A stretch of 39,282 nucleotides of DNA from an uncultured Spirochaetales bacterium (GCA_902774115.1 CACYHH010000011.1:1-39282); one strand, 5' to 3'; shown: positions 1-8,735, numbered from the stretch's first letter. Numbers and translations are program-made. The notes: a model not told the origin generated them from the letters alone.

Positions 1-1
1 T

Positions 2-2701
2 ACGAATGGTCAGGTAATCTGGGAATCTGACGAGGAATCTGAGGCGGTTCGCATACAAATTCCGACTCCACTGGCTTTTGAAACCGGCAACCAGAAATAT
101 TACACCTACAACGCATTCGGCGATCTTGAAAAAACAGTTTATGTTATGACAGAAAGCGGTAAAGGTCTCGGTTCTCCCGACCTGAATCCGTGGCTGAACA
201 GCGGTCAGATCACGACGAATTTCACCTATGACATTTTCGGGCGCATCACATCGAGGATTAACGACCGTTCCGGTGTTACGGAGTATAACTATTACGACAC
301 CAACGCAGCATCAAGCCACCGCCGCAACAAACTCGAAAGCATTCAGATCACTCCGGCACTGACGGACAATGATTTGAACTATGCCGATTCAGACAGCAGT
401 ACTCAGACATACACTTACACCTATGATGACAAAGGCGATGAATCAAGTGTCGAATATACAGAAGGCAACAGCTATTCAATGGAAGTCGCTTTCACCCGTG
501 ACGCTTACGGCAGGATCACGGGCAAAACATCAAACGGCTCAGTTCCCGTAACTCAGACATTCACCTACAACATGAGGAACCTTCTTGAAACTGCGACAGA
601 CACCGTCGGCAATGCTATTGCAACAAGCGTGACAAGATACTATGATTCCTTCGGCAATCCGTATTCGGAAGCGGTCACGGCAAACAATGTCACAAAAACC
701 GTTTCCCGCCGGATGACAGATGCAAAAACCTATCAGTTCACCTATCCTGACGGCAAAACTCTCCGCAAAACTGCGACAGGAAACGACCTTGATTCGATTG
801 AATACGGCACGACCGGCAATCTCGCTGAACTCGCTTCATACAGCCGCGCAAACGGCGTTCTCACCGCAGTCACGAAAGGTCAGAACCTGACTGAAACCTT
901 CAGCTACAACACTTGGAACCAGCTTGCAAACCACACGATAAGCAATGCACCGAACAACGACATTTACAAGATGAACTACGGCTATTCCCGCGGCTGGCAC
1001 CTGATTGAAAAAGCTGACGGGATAAAGCATACTTCGGATAAGTACACCTACGATTCATACTACCGCCTGAAAGAAGTCAAATACGATTTTGTCAACAATG
1101 CAGCGACCAGAACCGATAACTTTTATCAGGATGGCGTTCACAACATCGAGCAGAGCACCGAAAACGGCGTAACCTACGCATGGGGCGTGGATAAACTCAA
1201 TCGTTTGCGTGAAAAGGAAATCGGCGGAAATACTGCAGTCACATACAAATATGACAAGCGGAACAACATGATAGGAGAAGACTTCGACGGAAGTGAACCT
1301 ACTGACATCAGCTACATTTATGACGATTTGAACCGCCTCATTGAAGTCAAGGACGGAAGTAATCAAACAATTGCAACTTACACCTACGACGCATTTAACC
1401 GCCGCATAACGAAAACCGTCGGAAGCACAACTGAAAGATACACTTACGACGATTGGGATATAGTTGAAATCTCAACAAATTCAAATAATTACACAAACAT
1501 CATCGATTCCGCTATGGACAGGCATATCGCGATCGAAGTCACCGCGAACAATACTTCCACTCTCTATTATTTCCTGACCGACGAGCGCGGAAATGTAACG
1601 GCACTCACCGATGAATCAGGCAACATCCTTGAACGCTACAGATACAGAGTTTACGGCGATTTTGAGATCCTTGATTCACAGTTCTCGCCGAAAAATTGCA
1701 ACAACCAGACCTGCTATGCGACAAACCTGCACAACTTCCTCTGGGGCGGCTCACTCTACGAGCCCGAAACCAATCTCTACTGGATGCGAAACCGCTATTA
1801 CCACATCGATATGCACCGTTTTATCAACCAGGACCCAATAGGAATCTGGGGAGACGCCAACAACCTCGGCAACGGCTTCGCTTATGTTGCAGGAATGGTC
1901 ATTGAAGCGAGTGACCCGACAGGGTTGGAGAGTCTTTGGGAAAGTATTCAAAGTGCTCCTTTGCCCGATGGTAGCTTTCATCTTTCGGAAGAAGTGCGTG
2001 GATATATTATGGAACCCTATAAAGATGGTAAACAAATGAGATTTGAAGCTATGGGGCCATTAATTAACGGCTCTACCGAATTATATTCGGCACTCTTACT
2101 CGGAGCTATGAGCTTGGAATTTTTATATGAAGAATATAAGAATGCGCCTGATTTTATAGATAGATTAGAAGAAAAATTTTTACGAAAAGCGAGGTCGGAA
2201 GAAGAGAAAAGACAAATCAGAGAAGATTTTAAAAAGATAAGAGAAAGTATAGAAAACGAACAAAAAGAAAATGAAAAGAGTAAAGAAATAGATGGGAAAA
2301 AGCAAAAGGAAAATTCAGAAGATAATAACAGCTCTAATTCGAGTGAATATGTATTTGATCCAGACTTTAGTGATACTCAACAAAATTTTGTTAGAAACCA
2401 GTTCATCAAAAAAATCCTTGAAATGCATGAAAAGAAAAGTTTCTTTGAAATGATGGAAGAAGAAGGACCTATTATAAAATATGACGATAACGGAAGAAAA
2501 GTTTTTATTTTCAATCCGTTTTACAGAGGCAAAGACCCTATGAAACAGACATATTGGAAAACTAAAAACGCAGATGGAACTAATGGATTTGTCAGGAATC
2601 CTTTTGCACCCGGTGCTGAATACGGGTATGATTCTACAACTTATGAAAAGTGGCAGAATAAAGGATTTATACAGCCGAATGTTGATCCGTATTTTAATTA
2701 G
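2..2701 (+). CDS. Rhs/YD-repeat protein, 5' end outside window (Rhs1)
   Basis: The frame is open from base 2, upstream of the first ATG (146), so the gene enters from the left. It is full of YD repeats (YKYDKRNNM, YIYDDLNRL, YTYDAFNRR) that build the hollow Rhs shell. The core ends with the hallmark run RNRYYHIDMHRFINQDPIG and DPTGL (1913-1927). After DPTGL the base composition turns AT-rich and the protein becomes variable: a helical Lys/Glu-rich stretch, then a 92-residue tail (2423-2701) starting MHEKKSFFE and ending VDPYFN. In the Rhs family the part after DPxGL is a toxin or other effector. The tail recurs through the next 17 kb. The stop is followed at once by AGGGGG and the lipoprotein gene at 2711. 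The Rhs call is certain; the activity of the C-terminal part is unknown. Confidence 0.93.
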   Translation, partial: TNGQVIWESDEESEAVRIQIPTPLAFETGNQKYYTYNAFGDLEKTVYVMTESGKGLGSPDLNPWLNSGQITTNFTYDIFGRITSRINDRSGVTEYNYYDTNAASSHRRNKLESIQITPALTDNDLNYADSDSSTQTYTYTYDDKGDESSVEYTEGNSYSMEVAFTRDAYGRITGKTSNGSVPVTQTFTYNMRNLLETATDTVGNAIATSVTRYYDSFGNPYSEAVTANNVTKTVSRRMTDAKTYQFTYPDGKTLRKTATGNDLDSIEYGTTGNLAELASYSRANGVLTAVTKGQNLTETFSYNTWNQLANHTISNAPNNDIYKMNYGYSRGWHLIEKADGIKHTSDKYTYDSYYRLKEVKYDFVNNAATRTDNFYQDGVHNIEQSTENGVTYAWGVDKLNRLREKEIGGNTAVTYKYDKRNNMIGEDFDGSEPTDISYIYDDLNRLIEVKDGSNQTIATYTYDAFNRRITKTVGSTTERYTYDDWDIVEISTNSNNYTNIIDSAMDRHIAIEVTANNTSTLYYFLTDERGNVTALTDESGNILERYRYRVYGDFEILDSQFSPKNCNNQTCYATNLHNFLWGGSLYEPETNLYWMRNRYYHIDMHRFINQDPIGIWGDANNLGNGFAYVAGMVIEASDPTGLESLWESIQSAPLPDGSFHLSEEVRGYIMEPYKDGKQMRFEAMGPLINGSTELYSALLLGAMSLEFLYEEYKNAPDFIDRLEEKFLRKARSEEEKRQIREDFKKIRESIENEQKENEKSKEIDGKKQKENSEDNNSSNSSEYVFDPDFSDTQQNFVRNQFIKKILEMHEKKSFFEMMEEEGPIIKYDDNGRKVFIFNPFYRGKDPMKQTYWKTKNADGTNGFVRNPFAPGAEYGYDSTTYEKWQNKGFIQPNVDPYFN

Positions 2702-2710
2702 GGGGTAAAT

Positions 2711-3361
2711 ATGAAACGAATATGTTTTTTTCTGTTGTTTTGTTTGATTGCCGCAACTATATTTTCCTGCAACAAATCGGAAAAGGAAAGAAAACAAGCG
2801 GCGGTTTTCCTAAACCAAAACCAAAGGGAGAAAAAAGAGGTTTTGGAAAATATCGCAAAACTTACTAAAGAAATAGCAAAGAAAGAGCACGAAGATCTCT
2901 ATGCTGAAAGAGGAAGCCAATATATTAAATTGTGGAGATATTTTGATGCATTGGAAGATTTTAAAAGAGCGATATATCTTGATCCGGTAAATTTGATAGC
3001 TATTAAAAAAATCGCTGCAATATATTTTGATTTTGGTGATGATGTCAATGCTCTTAAATATTATGGCAGAATGTTTCGGACTCTGAATTTTTCAATGAAA
3101 TTTGTTAATAATGATGAAATACATAAAGAAATGGAAAAAGATGCCGAATTTGCGAAAAGCAGAATCGGAGTTCTGGAAAGAATTATCGCAAAAAGGGAGA
3201 AAGAAAAAGATCTGACTGCCAGCTATCTTCGGAAGCAGGGCAATTTGAGAGCAGAGGTGGAAAACGGAAAAGGTGTTATGCTCTGTCCTGACGGAGGTTT
3301 ATATATCCCGAAGGTGCTGAACTTGAAGGCGTATTTGACGGATTTGTTCCTGTCAGCATAA
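2711..3361 (+). CDS. TPR-containing lipoprotein, 3' end frameshifted
   Basis: This is a candidate partner or immunity gene of Rhs1, ten bases after its stop, with AGGGGG as ribosome site. The N-terminus is a lipoprotein signal peptide (hydrophobic residues 4-19, then lipobox FSC with Cys20). Residues about 60-125 look like TPR helices (LYAERGSQYIKLWRYFDALE, then a second YYGRMF-ending pair). From about residue 193 the sequence stops looking like protein. The neighbouring frame continues instead as an open, sensible sequence (YPEGAELEGVFDGFVPVS) to a stop at 3457-3459. The gene therefore seems to carry an indel near 3290 and was originally about 249 residues. It could be a sequencing error or a decayed gene. 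The lipoprotein call is strong; the immunity role is inferred from position only. Confidence 0.72.
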   Translation: MKRICFFLLFCLIAATIFSCNKSEKERKQAAVFLNQNQREKKEVLENIAKLTKEIAKKEHEDLYAERGSQYIKLWRYFDALEDFKRAIYLDPVNLIAIKKIAAIYFDFGDDVNALKYYGRMFRTLNFSMKFVNNDEIHKEMEKDAEFAKSRIGVLERIIAKREKEKDLTASYLRKQGNLRAEVENGKGVMLCPDGGLYIPKVLNLKAYLTDLFLSA

Positions 3362-3459
3362 AAAAAGCGACATGCAACGGGAAAGAAACGGAATATCTGC
3401 TTTACAGAAACAATTTCGGAGAATGGGATTTGCCTTTTATGAACTGCCCGATAAGGTGA
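3291..3459 (+). pseudogene. Displaced 3' end of the TPR lipoprotein
   Basis: In the frame one base earlier than the upstream gene, this stretch reads without a stop from about 3291 to TGA at 3457-3459. It contains PEGAELEGVFDGFVPVSIKK and ends near LPFMNCPIR. It has no start codon of its own and abuts the upstream frame exactly where that frame becomes implausible. The simplest reading is one gene broken by a frameshift. Confidence 0.55.
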
Positions 3460-3463
3460 AACT

Positions 3464-3625
3464 TTGAAAGAAATCTTTTGGGGAACTAAAAATGCTGATG
3501 GCACAAAAGGTTTTGTCAGAAATCCGTTTGCCCCAGGTGCTGAATACGGCTACGAGTCAACCACCTATGAGAAATTTCAGCAGGCTGGATTCCCGCAAAC
3601 GAATGTAGACCCGTATTTTGAATAG
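3464..3625 (+). CDS. Stand-alone tail fragment, 5'-shortened long class
   Basis: This frame encodes 53 residues matching the last part of the Rhs tails: LKEIFWGTKNADGTKGFVRN, then PGAEYGYESTTYEKF and VDPYFE. The only possible start is TTG at 3464, with AAGGTG five bases upstream; an in-frame stop lies at 3452-3454. It lacks the first 40 or so residues of the long class, so it may be a remnant rather than an expressed protein. Its TAG stop forms part of TAGGAGG, the ribosome site of the next gene. From 3470 on it is collinear, without indels, with bases from 12290. Confidence 0.5.
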   Translation: MKEIFWGTKNADGTKGFVRNPFAPGAEYGYESTTYEKFQQAGFPQTNVDPYFE

Positions 3626-3634
3626 GAGGCCAAC

Positions 3635-4144
3635 ATGGTTGCAGAAATAATTCGTTTTATAGGATTATTGCTCCTTTTTATTTGGATGTTGTTCATCGTA
3701 AGTAAAGATGAAGAAAAAAAAGAAAAAATCAGAAAATCTTTTTTAAAGAACAAGCCGCTTGCTGAGTTCGATTGCGATCTGATTGATGGAATAGACAAAG
3801 TTCAAGCAACATTGCTAGCGACAAATAGTTTTTACAGAACCCATGCTAGTGTGATGTTGTATGAAAAATCTATTGTAATTGCTACAGGATCGGAAGTGTT
3901 TCAGCCGGAAATAATGATCAATGATATTGAGACCGTTTCAATGAAACGCCTTGCATTTGAGGATCATCTTTATATCAAACACTCTGTTACTCCAGAAATA
4001 AAAGCGAAATATAAAGAAACTTGTCCGGAAATCTATCTCAAAGGAAAAAAAGAAGATCTGCTTTACATCAAGAAATTCCTTGAAGAAAGAATGCACAGAC
4101 CGCAAATAATTGATTTGACAGGTGGAGACCAAACGGAGCAATAA
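3635..4144 (+). CDS. Membrane-anchored PH-like partner protein, copy 1
   Basis: The product has 169 residues. Residues 3-24 form one transmembrane helix (IIRFIGLLLLFIWMLFIV), followed by a Lys-rich stretch that should stay in the cytoplasm. The rest looks like a small beta-rich domain of PH/GRAM type (VMLYEKSIVIATG, then PEIMINDIETVSMKR) ending in a helix (LLYIKKFLEERMHRPQ). The fold call is by pattern only. The gene starts ten bases after a tail fragment with TAGGAGG as ribosome site. Its TAA overlaps the ATG of the next tail (TAATG). Near-identical and diverged copies sit at 12455 and 18648, each behind a tail. A candidate immunity protein by context; function unproven. Confidence 0.75.
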   Translation: MVAEIIRFIGLLLLFIWMLFIVSKDEEKKEKIRKSFLKNKPLAEFDCDLIDGIDKVQATLLATNSFYRTHASVMLYEKSIVIATGSEVFQPEIMINDIETVSMKRLAFEDHLYIKHSVTPEIKAKYKETCPEIYLKGKKEDLLYIKKFLEERMHRPQIIDLTGGDQTEQ

Positions 4145-4344
4145 TGATTTACCGTAATCCTTACTATGTTAACAAAGATCCGTTAAAAACGATTTTGTTT
4201 GACGGTGACAACGGTTCGGGAAGACCAATGATTTACCGTAATCCGTTTGTCCCCGGTGCTGAATACGGGTATGACTCAACTACTTACGAAAAATTTCAAC
4301 AAAAAGGATTTATCCAGCCGGAGATTGATCCATGGCTAAGATAA
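4144..4344 (+). CDS. Stand-alone tail, short class, copy 1
   Basis: A 66-residue ORF starting MIYRNPYYVNKDPLKTI, with a second RNPF block and PGAEYGYDSTTYEKF, ending IDPWLR. It lines up with the last two thirds of the Rhs tails, with a different spacer between the two NP blocks. It starts on the stop of the PH-like gene (TAATG). Its own 3' end encodes the ribosome site (GGAG in the Pro-Glu codons) and the start codon (CCATGG in Pro-Trp) of the next membrane protein, a 13-base overlap. A near-identical start exists at 19154. Whether it is toxin, anchor or recombination relic is unknown. Confidence 0.7.
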   Translation: MIYRNPYYVNKDPLKTILFDGDNGSGRPMIYRNPFVPGAEYGYDSTTYEKFQQKGFIQPEIDPWLR

Positions 4345-4661
4345 TAGAGCGAATAAAAATCTATCCGCTGTTTTACACATATCTTTTTTTGACTGAAATC
4401 ACTTTTTTGGCAGTTTTTTGGGGAATATTTTTTACTTATAGCTGTGGTTCAAAAATGGGAAGTATACGATTCTTATCGGACATAGGTTTTTATTCGTTTT
4501 TGATAGCCGTTCCATTCTTTTTGATACTTCACATAAGTGGAATAATATTAAGTTTTTTTGTGTCACAAATAAAAAAATTCAAAAAAACAATGTTCTATTT
4601 ATTTTTGCTGAGACTGCTTTTTATATGTTTTGCGCTCACTATTTTTGCTTATAGTGAATAA
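4332..4661 (+). CDS. Small three-helix membrane protein (TM1 type), copy 1
   Basis: The 109-residue product has three predicted membrane helices: about 12-36 (PLFYTYLFLTEITFLAVFWG), about 52-78 and about 87-106. The start ATG lies inside the preceding tail gene. The N-terminus MAKIIERIKIYPLF is almost the same as that of the gene at 11552 (MAKIIEKIKSRPLF), the second member of this family. A more diverged relative holds the same position at 10618. It is followed by a second small membrane protein, and this pair recurs three times in the array. I recognise no named family; the coupling to a tail gene suggests a partner or immunity role. Confidence 0.75.
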   Translation: MAKIIERIKIYPLFYTYLFLTEITFLAVFWGIFFTYSCGSKMGSIRFLSDIGFYSFLIAVPFFLILHISGIILSFFVSQIKKFKKTMFYLFLLRLLFICFALTIFAYSE

Positions 4662-4678
4662 AACATAAAGGAGAGGTG

Positions 4679-4981
4679 ATGAAAAAAAAATTGTTCAAAA
4701 TATATTTGATTTTATTGGCAATATGCTGGATGTGTCAATTAATTGTTCCCAACATACCTTTGTTTGAAGAACAAAATGTAGGAACTCGGAGTTTTATAAA
4801 TTACATACTCGGAGGAAGTGTTTTTGTAATTTTTGAAATATTTTTTATGGCGAGTTTTTTTGTAGAAGAACTGGAAAACAAAAAAAAATCTATAATCATT
4901 GCGTTTTTTTTGTCTTGGGTTTGTATGTCTATAATACTTTTTTTATTTTATAAATTGCTGGGTATTAAGGTGTTAGGATAA
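4679..4981 (+). CDS. Small three-helix membrane protein (TM2 type), copy 1
   Basis: About 100 residues with three predicted helices. I chose ATG 4679 over GTG 4676 because AGGAG at 4669-4673 is then five bases away. The middle helix ends with a motif shared by the genes at 10946 and 11886: F-E, then (M/I)A-x-FF, an acidic residue two or three further on, then Lys/Arg (here FEIFFMASFFVEELENKKK). The gene follows a TM1 gene and its TAA overlaps an ATG (4981) that opens the next tail unit. No named family recognised. Confidence 0.72.
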   Translation: MKKKLFKIYLILLAICWMCQLIVPNIPLFEEQNVGTRSFINYILGGSVFVIFEIFFMASFFVEELENKKKSIIIAFFLSWVCMSIILFLFYKLLGIKVLG

Positions 4982-5119
4982 TGTTATCTTCAAGTAAAAA
5001 GGTTACAGAGGAGGAAAAAAAAGAAAAAAGGAGGAGAACAATATCCTGGAGATCCAGATTCTTCCGAAGACAGAACTCAATCATATTTTGCGAATCAGTT
5101 CATCAAAAAAATCCTCGAA
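4981..5119 (+). pseudogene. Displaced 5' end of the tail gene at 5120
   Basis: ATG 4981 overlaps the upstream stop (TAATG), as for other tails here. It opens a frame beginning MLSSSKKVTEEEKKEK that ends soon after in unrelated sequence. In the frame of the 5120 tail, the bases from about 5030 encode PGDPDSSEDRTQSYFANQF, matching the Rhs2 region just before its tail (TYFANQFIKKILEM). The two frames meet in a purine run at 5008-5036 containing eight A in a row, so a one-base change or slippage there probably split a tail protein of about 139 residues. Confidence 0.55.
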
Positions 5120-5398
5120 ATGCGAGAAGGGAAAAATTTCTTTGAAATGATGGATGAAGTTGGACCTGTCATCAAATATGACGATGATGGGAGGAATGTC
5201 TTTATTTTCAATCCGTACTACAGAGGCAAAGACCCTATGAAACAGATATTTTGGAAAACCAAAAAAGCAGATGGAACTAATGGATTTGTCAGGAATCCGT
5301 TTGCTCCTGGAGCTGAATACGGTTACGAGTCAACCACCTACGAGAAATTTCAGCAGGCTGGCTTTCCGCAGACGAATGTGGATCCGTATTTTGAGTAG
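5120..5398 (+). CDS. Stand-alone tail, long class, possibly frameshifted upstream
   Basis: This ORF gives 92 residues that align end to end, at identical length, with the tails of both Rhs proteins: MREGKNFFEMMDEVGPVIKY, then NPYYRGKDPMKQIFW and PGAEYGYESTTYEKF, ending VDPYFE. The ATG has no good ribosome site, and homology continues upstream in frame, so the true protein probably starts at 4981 with a frameshift between. The TAG stop overlaps TAGGAGG, which serves the secreted protein gene ten bases on. Confidence 0.65.
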   Translation: MREGKNFFEMMDEVGPVIKYDDDGRNVFIFNPYYRGKDPMKQIFWKTKKADGTNGFVRNPFAPGAEYGYESTTYEKFQQAGFPQTNVDPYFE

Positions 5399-5407
5399 GA
5401 GGATAAA

Positions 5408-6739
5408 ATGAAAAACTTAATATTTTCAGCTTTTTTATTTTTTGGTTTGTGTATTTTTGCCCACGACAGGGCTGTATTTGATAACAAGCTCGGTGCTACC
5501 GGAAATGTCACGTTCGTTAAAAAGGCCAATCTCCAGCTTTTAAAAGAAGATTTGAAGATAAAAATCGACGGCGAAAAAGCTCATTTTCAGGTCAGATATA
5601 CTTTTCAGAATACTGGAGGCGATACAAAAATACAGTTTGCTTTTCCGATGGAAACAAACATTTTTGAGTCTGACTTCAAGCCATCTGACAAAGAAGTAAA
5701 AAATTTTATCGAAAAAGAGAAAGTCCTTTCTTACAAGATTTCAAAAAGTGGCAAGTATTTTAATTGGTTGAAAAAATCAGAAATAAAAAAAATCAAGAAG
5801 TATTTCGGTGGTGAAATTCCAAATGATATAATGGAAATCAGAGAATGGTTTATCTCTGAAATCGAATTCAAAAAGTTCGAAAAGGCTGAAATTTATATCT
5901 CATACACAATTGAATCTGCCAGAAATCTTATATTTTCCAGATGCTCTGCAATGCCTGAATTAAATAGAGCTGTGCGCTACAATTTTTATCCGGCATCCTT
6001 TTCCGGCAACGGAACAGTCGGAGATTTGAGCGTCACTGTTGATCTCACAGAACTCAAGAAAGACAACGGTAAACTTGAGGGGACAGATGGTCTTGAATTT
6101 ACAGAGCAACCCCACGGAATTTTGAAATTTGAAGGAAAAAATGTCGATTTTAAGAAAACCAAAAACTTTTTAGTTTGGTATTCCATCGAAGAGAAGGATA
6201 AATTAGACTACATCAAGGCAAAAAGACTGCTTCCCGAACAGTTTCGCATAGTTTCTCCGAAGATTTCTACGGAAGATGTGAAAAAAATGTTCGATTTTGA
6301 CCCCGATACCTGCTTTGTCACCGACAAAGAGAGTGAATTTACATTTTTGTTCGATAAAAAATTATTGCCCGGATATTCTTCGCTGCTTTTGAAAGCCTCA
6401 GAAAACGACAAATTTCAAGTCGCTGCCGAAATGAAGTGCGATTTAAAAGTCAATGAGCATGGCTTCCCAATGTCCGCTGAATCATCTTTTGAGTACATCC
6501 CCGGCAAAGTCAGAAAATGGAATAACTGTGCATACGCTGCTAAAATGCTGGAAAAATCAAACTGCAAATTTCCGACAGAGTGCGCCTATGATTTGCTTGA
6601 TCCCGGAGATTATTACGCGGAAGAATTTGAAGAGTGCCGAATAAAAATAAAAATTGAACCAGATAAAATTACGAAAAAAGCTCCGTGCATAAGCGAGATA
6701 TTTATTTTATTTATGATACCACATTATCTCGGGGAATAA
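5408..6739 (+). CDS. Secreted DUF4424-like protein with discoidin-like C-terminus, copy 1
   Basis: The product has 443 residues and a clear signal peptide (MKNLIFSAFLFFGLCIFA). The N-terminal half, with a strand-rich LKIKIDGEKAHFQVRYTF followed by NTGGD and QFAFPM, resembles DUF4424 proteins, which are exported and of unknown function. The C-terminal half (FDFDPDTCFVTD, LYS-rich strands, final CISEIF) resembles the F5/8 type C-like domain found in some secreted enzymes and binding proteins. A full paralogue lies at 14173. It is coupled to a tail gene by TAGGAGG and is followed by Rhs2 after five bases. A periplasmic partner or immunity protein is plausible. Domain names are from pattern memory and need a profile search. 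Confidence 0.7.
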   Translation: MKNLIFSAFLFFGLCIFAHDRAVFDNKLGATGNVTFVKKANLQLLKEDLKIKIDGEKAHFQVRYTFQNTGGDTKIQFAFPMETNIFESDFKPSDKEVKNFIEKEKVLSYKISKSGKYFNWLKKSEIKKIKKYFGGEIPNDIMEIREWFISEIEFKKFEKAEIYISYTIESARNLIFSRCSAMPELNRAVRYNFYPASFSGNGTVGDLSVTVDLTELKKDNGKLEGTDGLEFTEQPHGILKFEGKNVDFKKTKNFLVWYSIEEKDKLDYIKAKRLLPEQFRIVSPKISTEDVKKMFDFDPDTCFVTDKESEFTFLFDKKLLPGYSSLLLKASENDKFQVAAEMKCDLKVNEHGFPMSAESSFEYIPGKVRKWNNCAYAAKMLEKSNCKFPTECAYDLLDPGDYYAEEFEECRIKIKIEPDKITKKAPCISEIFILFMIPHYLGE

Positions 6740-6743
6740 AAGT

Positions 6744-8723
6744 ATGAATGTCCTGAGCTCGATCCACAAGAATTTTGATTCAAACAATAACCATTCAGCC
6801 GAGCTTTCCTACACCTACAACGACTGGCGCAGGGTGAGCCGCAGAAAAGAGGATTTCACATCACTGAACGCACCGACAGTCGCGGATTATGAATACACCT
6901 ATTCAAAAGGGCTTCACCTCATCGGGAAGCAGGAAAACGAGGAAAACCGCAGGACGGCTTATCAGTATGATTCATATTACCGTTTGAGAAGAGTCGATTA
7001 CGACTGCGCCTACAGTTCAAGCGATCCGACCTGCGCAAACAACAGGAACAACGTCTTCAAGTGCAACACGGCTGAAAGCGGCTGCGAGGACTTCCAGCTT
7101 GACGGAGTCCACAACATCAGATCGAGTTATGAAAACCAGACGAATTTTGCATGGACAGTCGACGGTTTCAACAGACTCACGCAGAAATCGTGGAATAACA
7201 ATACTACCACATACGTTTACGATTCGAACAACAATCTTATTTCTGAAGATCTTGACGGCGACCAGAATGCAGACATTGTTTATACCTACGACAAACTTAA
7301 CCGCCTGACCAGCGTTGCCAATGCAGACTATTTTGTCGAATACAGCTATGACCCCTTCAACAGAAGAACGGAGAAAACCGTTTACTATGCTGACGGCAAC
7401 GACACCTACGAACAAACCCACAAATATGCTTACAACGACTGGGATATCATCAGCGAGGAAATCAAGACACTCCGCACCTCCGACACACCGGATACCGTTA
7501 CCGGTTGGCAGCTCCGCAGATATGTTGACCAAGGCACCGACAATCACATCATAATGGACACCGTTTCATGCAGCGACGACGGCAACGGCAACTGCTCGCC
7601 GAATGAACCGACCCTACAAAGGATCTGGTTCCACAAAGACGAACGCGGCAATATCATAGCAATATCCGACGGCAACGGCACAATATACGAGCGTTACCGT
7701 TACCGCGTCTACGGAGAGCATGAAGTTCTGAACGCAGATTTCACCCCCAAAACGACAGCGGCAGTCTCGCCATTCCTCTGGGGCGGCTCGCTCTACGAAC
7801 CCGAAACCGGCCTCTATTGGATGCGCAACCGCTATTACCACATTGATATGCACCGCTTCATAAATCAAGACCCGATCGGAATCTGGGGCGATGCCAACAA
7901 CCTCGGCAACGGCTTTGCTTATGTCGCCGGAATGGTTATCGAAGCGAGTGATCCGAGTGGGTTGGATATTTTATGGACTTCAACACAAAGCGAGATCATG
8001 CGGAAAACTTTTCAGTATAGTATTTATAGAGGAGATACCGTGGAAATCGCAAGTGCCAAAGCTGAAATTGCTGGTATTTTGGCGTCTCTACGTACTGAAC
8101 CTCCAGAAAATGTTTTCGACTATGCAGGAACTTTAGCTGATATATTGGGGCTGGTTTCCGCATTAGAAGAAGAATATAATATATGGGAAAAAGAAAAAGA
8201 GCCTTTTTTATGGAATATTGGAAAGAGCGAAGACCCTTTGAAATCAACCAAATATACTAATGCTCAAACAGGAGAAACAAAATATGAATTCGATGATGGA
8301 ACTATAGTATATGTTTCCAAGCAGGGGAATATGTCCTGCACAGGTCCATCATGTGAAAAATTAGGATTTTATCCTTCAGAACCTGGTTCAACAGATAGTG
8401 TTCAAACATATTTTGCAAACCAGTTCATTAAAAAAATTTTAGAAATGCATGAAAAGAAAAGTTTCCTTGAAATTATGGAAGAAGAAGGAGCTGTCATAAA
8501 ATATGATGATAACGGGAAAAAGGTGTTTATTTTCAATCCCTACTACAGAGGTAAAGATCCTATGAAACAGATCTTCTGGGAAACTAAAACTGCCGATGGA
8601 ACCACTGGTTTTATAAGGAATCCTTTCGCACCCGGTGCAGAATACGGATATGACTCTACAACCTATGAAAGATGGCAACAGAGTGGGTTTATACAGCCAA
8701 ATATTGACCCTTATTTTGAGTAG
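6744..8723 (+). CDS. N-terminally shortened Rhs protein (Rhs2)
   Basis: 659 residues. It begins directly in YD repeats (LSYTYNDWRRVSRR) and has no export or N-terminal shell region, so it is the 3' part of a larger Rhs gene. Residues up to DPSGL (7950-7964) run parallel to Rhs1 and share long near-identical stretches, such as RNRYYHIDMHRFINQDPIG. After DPSGL the sequence is unrelated to Rhs1 for about 160 residues and AT-rich. It then rejoins Rhs1 in the NQFIKKILEM segment and the common tail (8445-8723). The start ATG 6744 lies five bases after the previous stop with only a weak ribosome site. It may be a silent donor of Rhs ends. The TAG stop again overlaps TAGGAGG for the ankyrin gene. Confidence 0.88.
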   Translation: MNVLSSIHKNFDSNNNHSAELSYTYNDWRRVSRRKEDFTSLNAPTVADYEYTYSKGLHLIGKQENEENRRTAYQYDSYYRLRRVDYDCAYSSSDPTCANNRNNVFKCNTAESGCEDFQLDGVHNIRSSYENQTNFAWTVDGFNRLTQKSWNNNTTTYVYDSNNNLISEDLDGDQNADIVYTYDKLNRLTSVANADYFVEYSYDPFNRRTEKTVYYADGNDTYEQTHKYAYNDWDIISEEIKTLRTSDTPDTVTGWQLRRYVDQGTDNHIIMDTVSCSDDGNGNCSPNEPTLQRIWFHKDERGNIIAISDGNGTIYERYRYRVYGEHEVLNADFTPKTTAAVSPFLWGGSLYEPETGLYWMRNRYYHIDMHRFINQDPIGIWGDANNLGNGFAYVAGMVIEASDPSGLDILWTSTQSEIMRKTFQYSIYRGDTVEIASAKAEIAGILASLRTEPPENVFDYAGTLADILGLVSALEEEYNIWEKEKEPFLWNIGKSEDPLKSTKYTNAQTGETKYEFDDGTIVYVSKQGNMSCTGPSCEKLGFYPSEPGSTDSVQTYFANQFIKKILEMHEKKSFLEIMEEEGAVIKYDDNGKKVFIFNPYYRGKDPMKQIFWETKTADGTTGFIRNPFAPGAEYGYDSTTYERWQQSGFIQPNIDPYFE

Positions 8724-8735
8724 GAGGGAAATGTA

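Noticed and set aside
1751-2035. Minus-strand frames opposite the Rhs genes, also at 7017-7547 and 2315-2797
   Set aside because: They mirror YD-repeat or tail codons; the two strands cannot both be coding here and only the plus strand shows family motifs.
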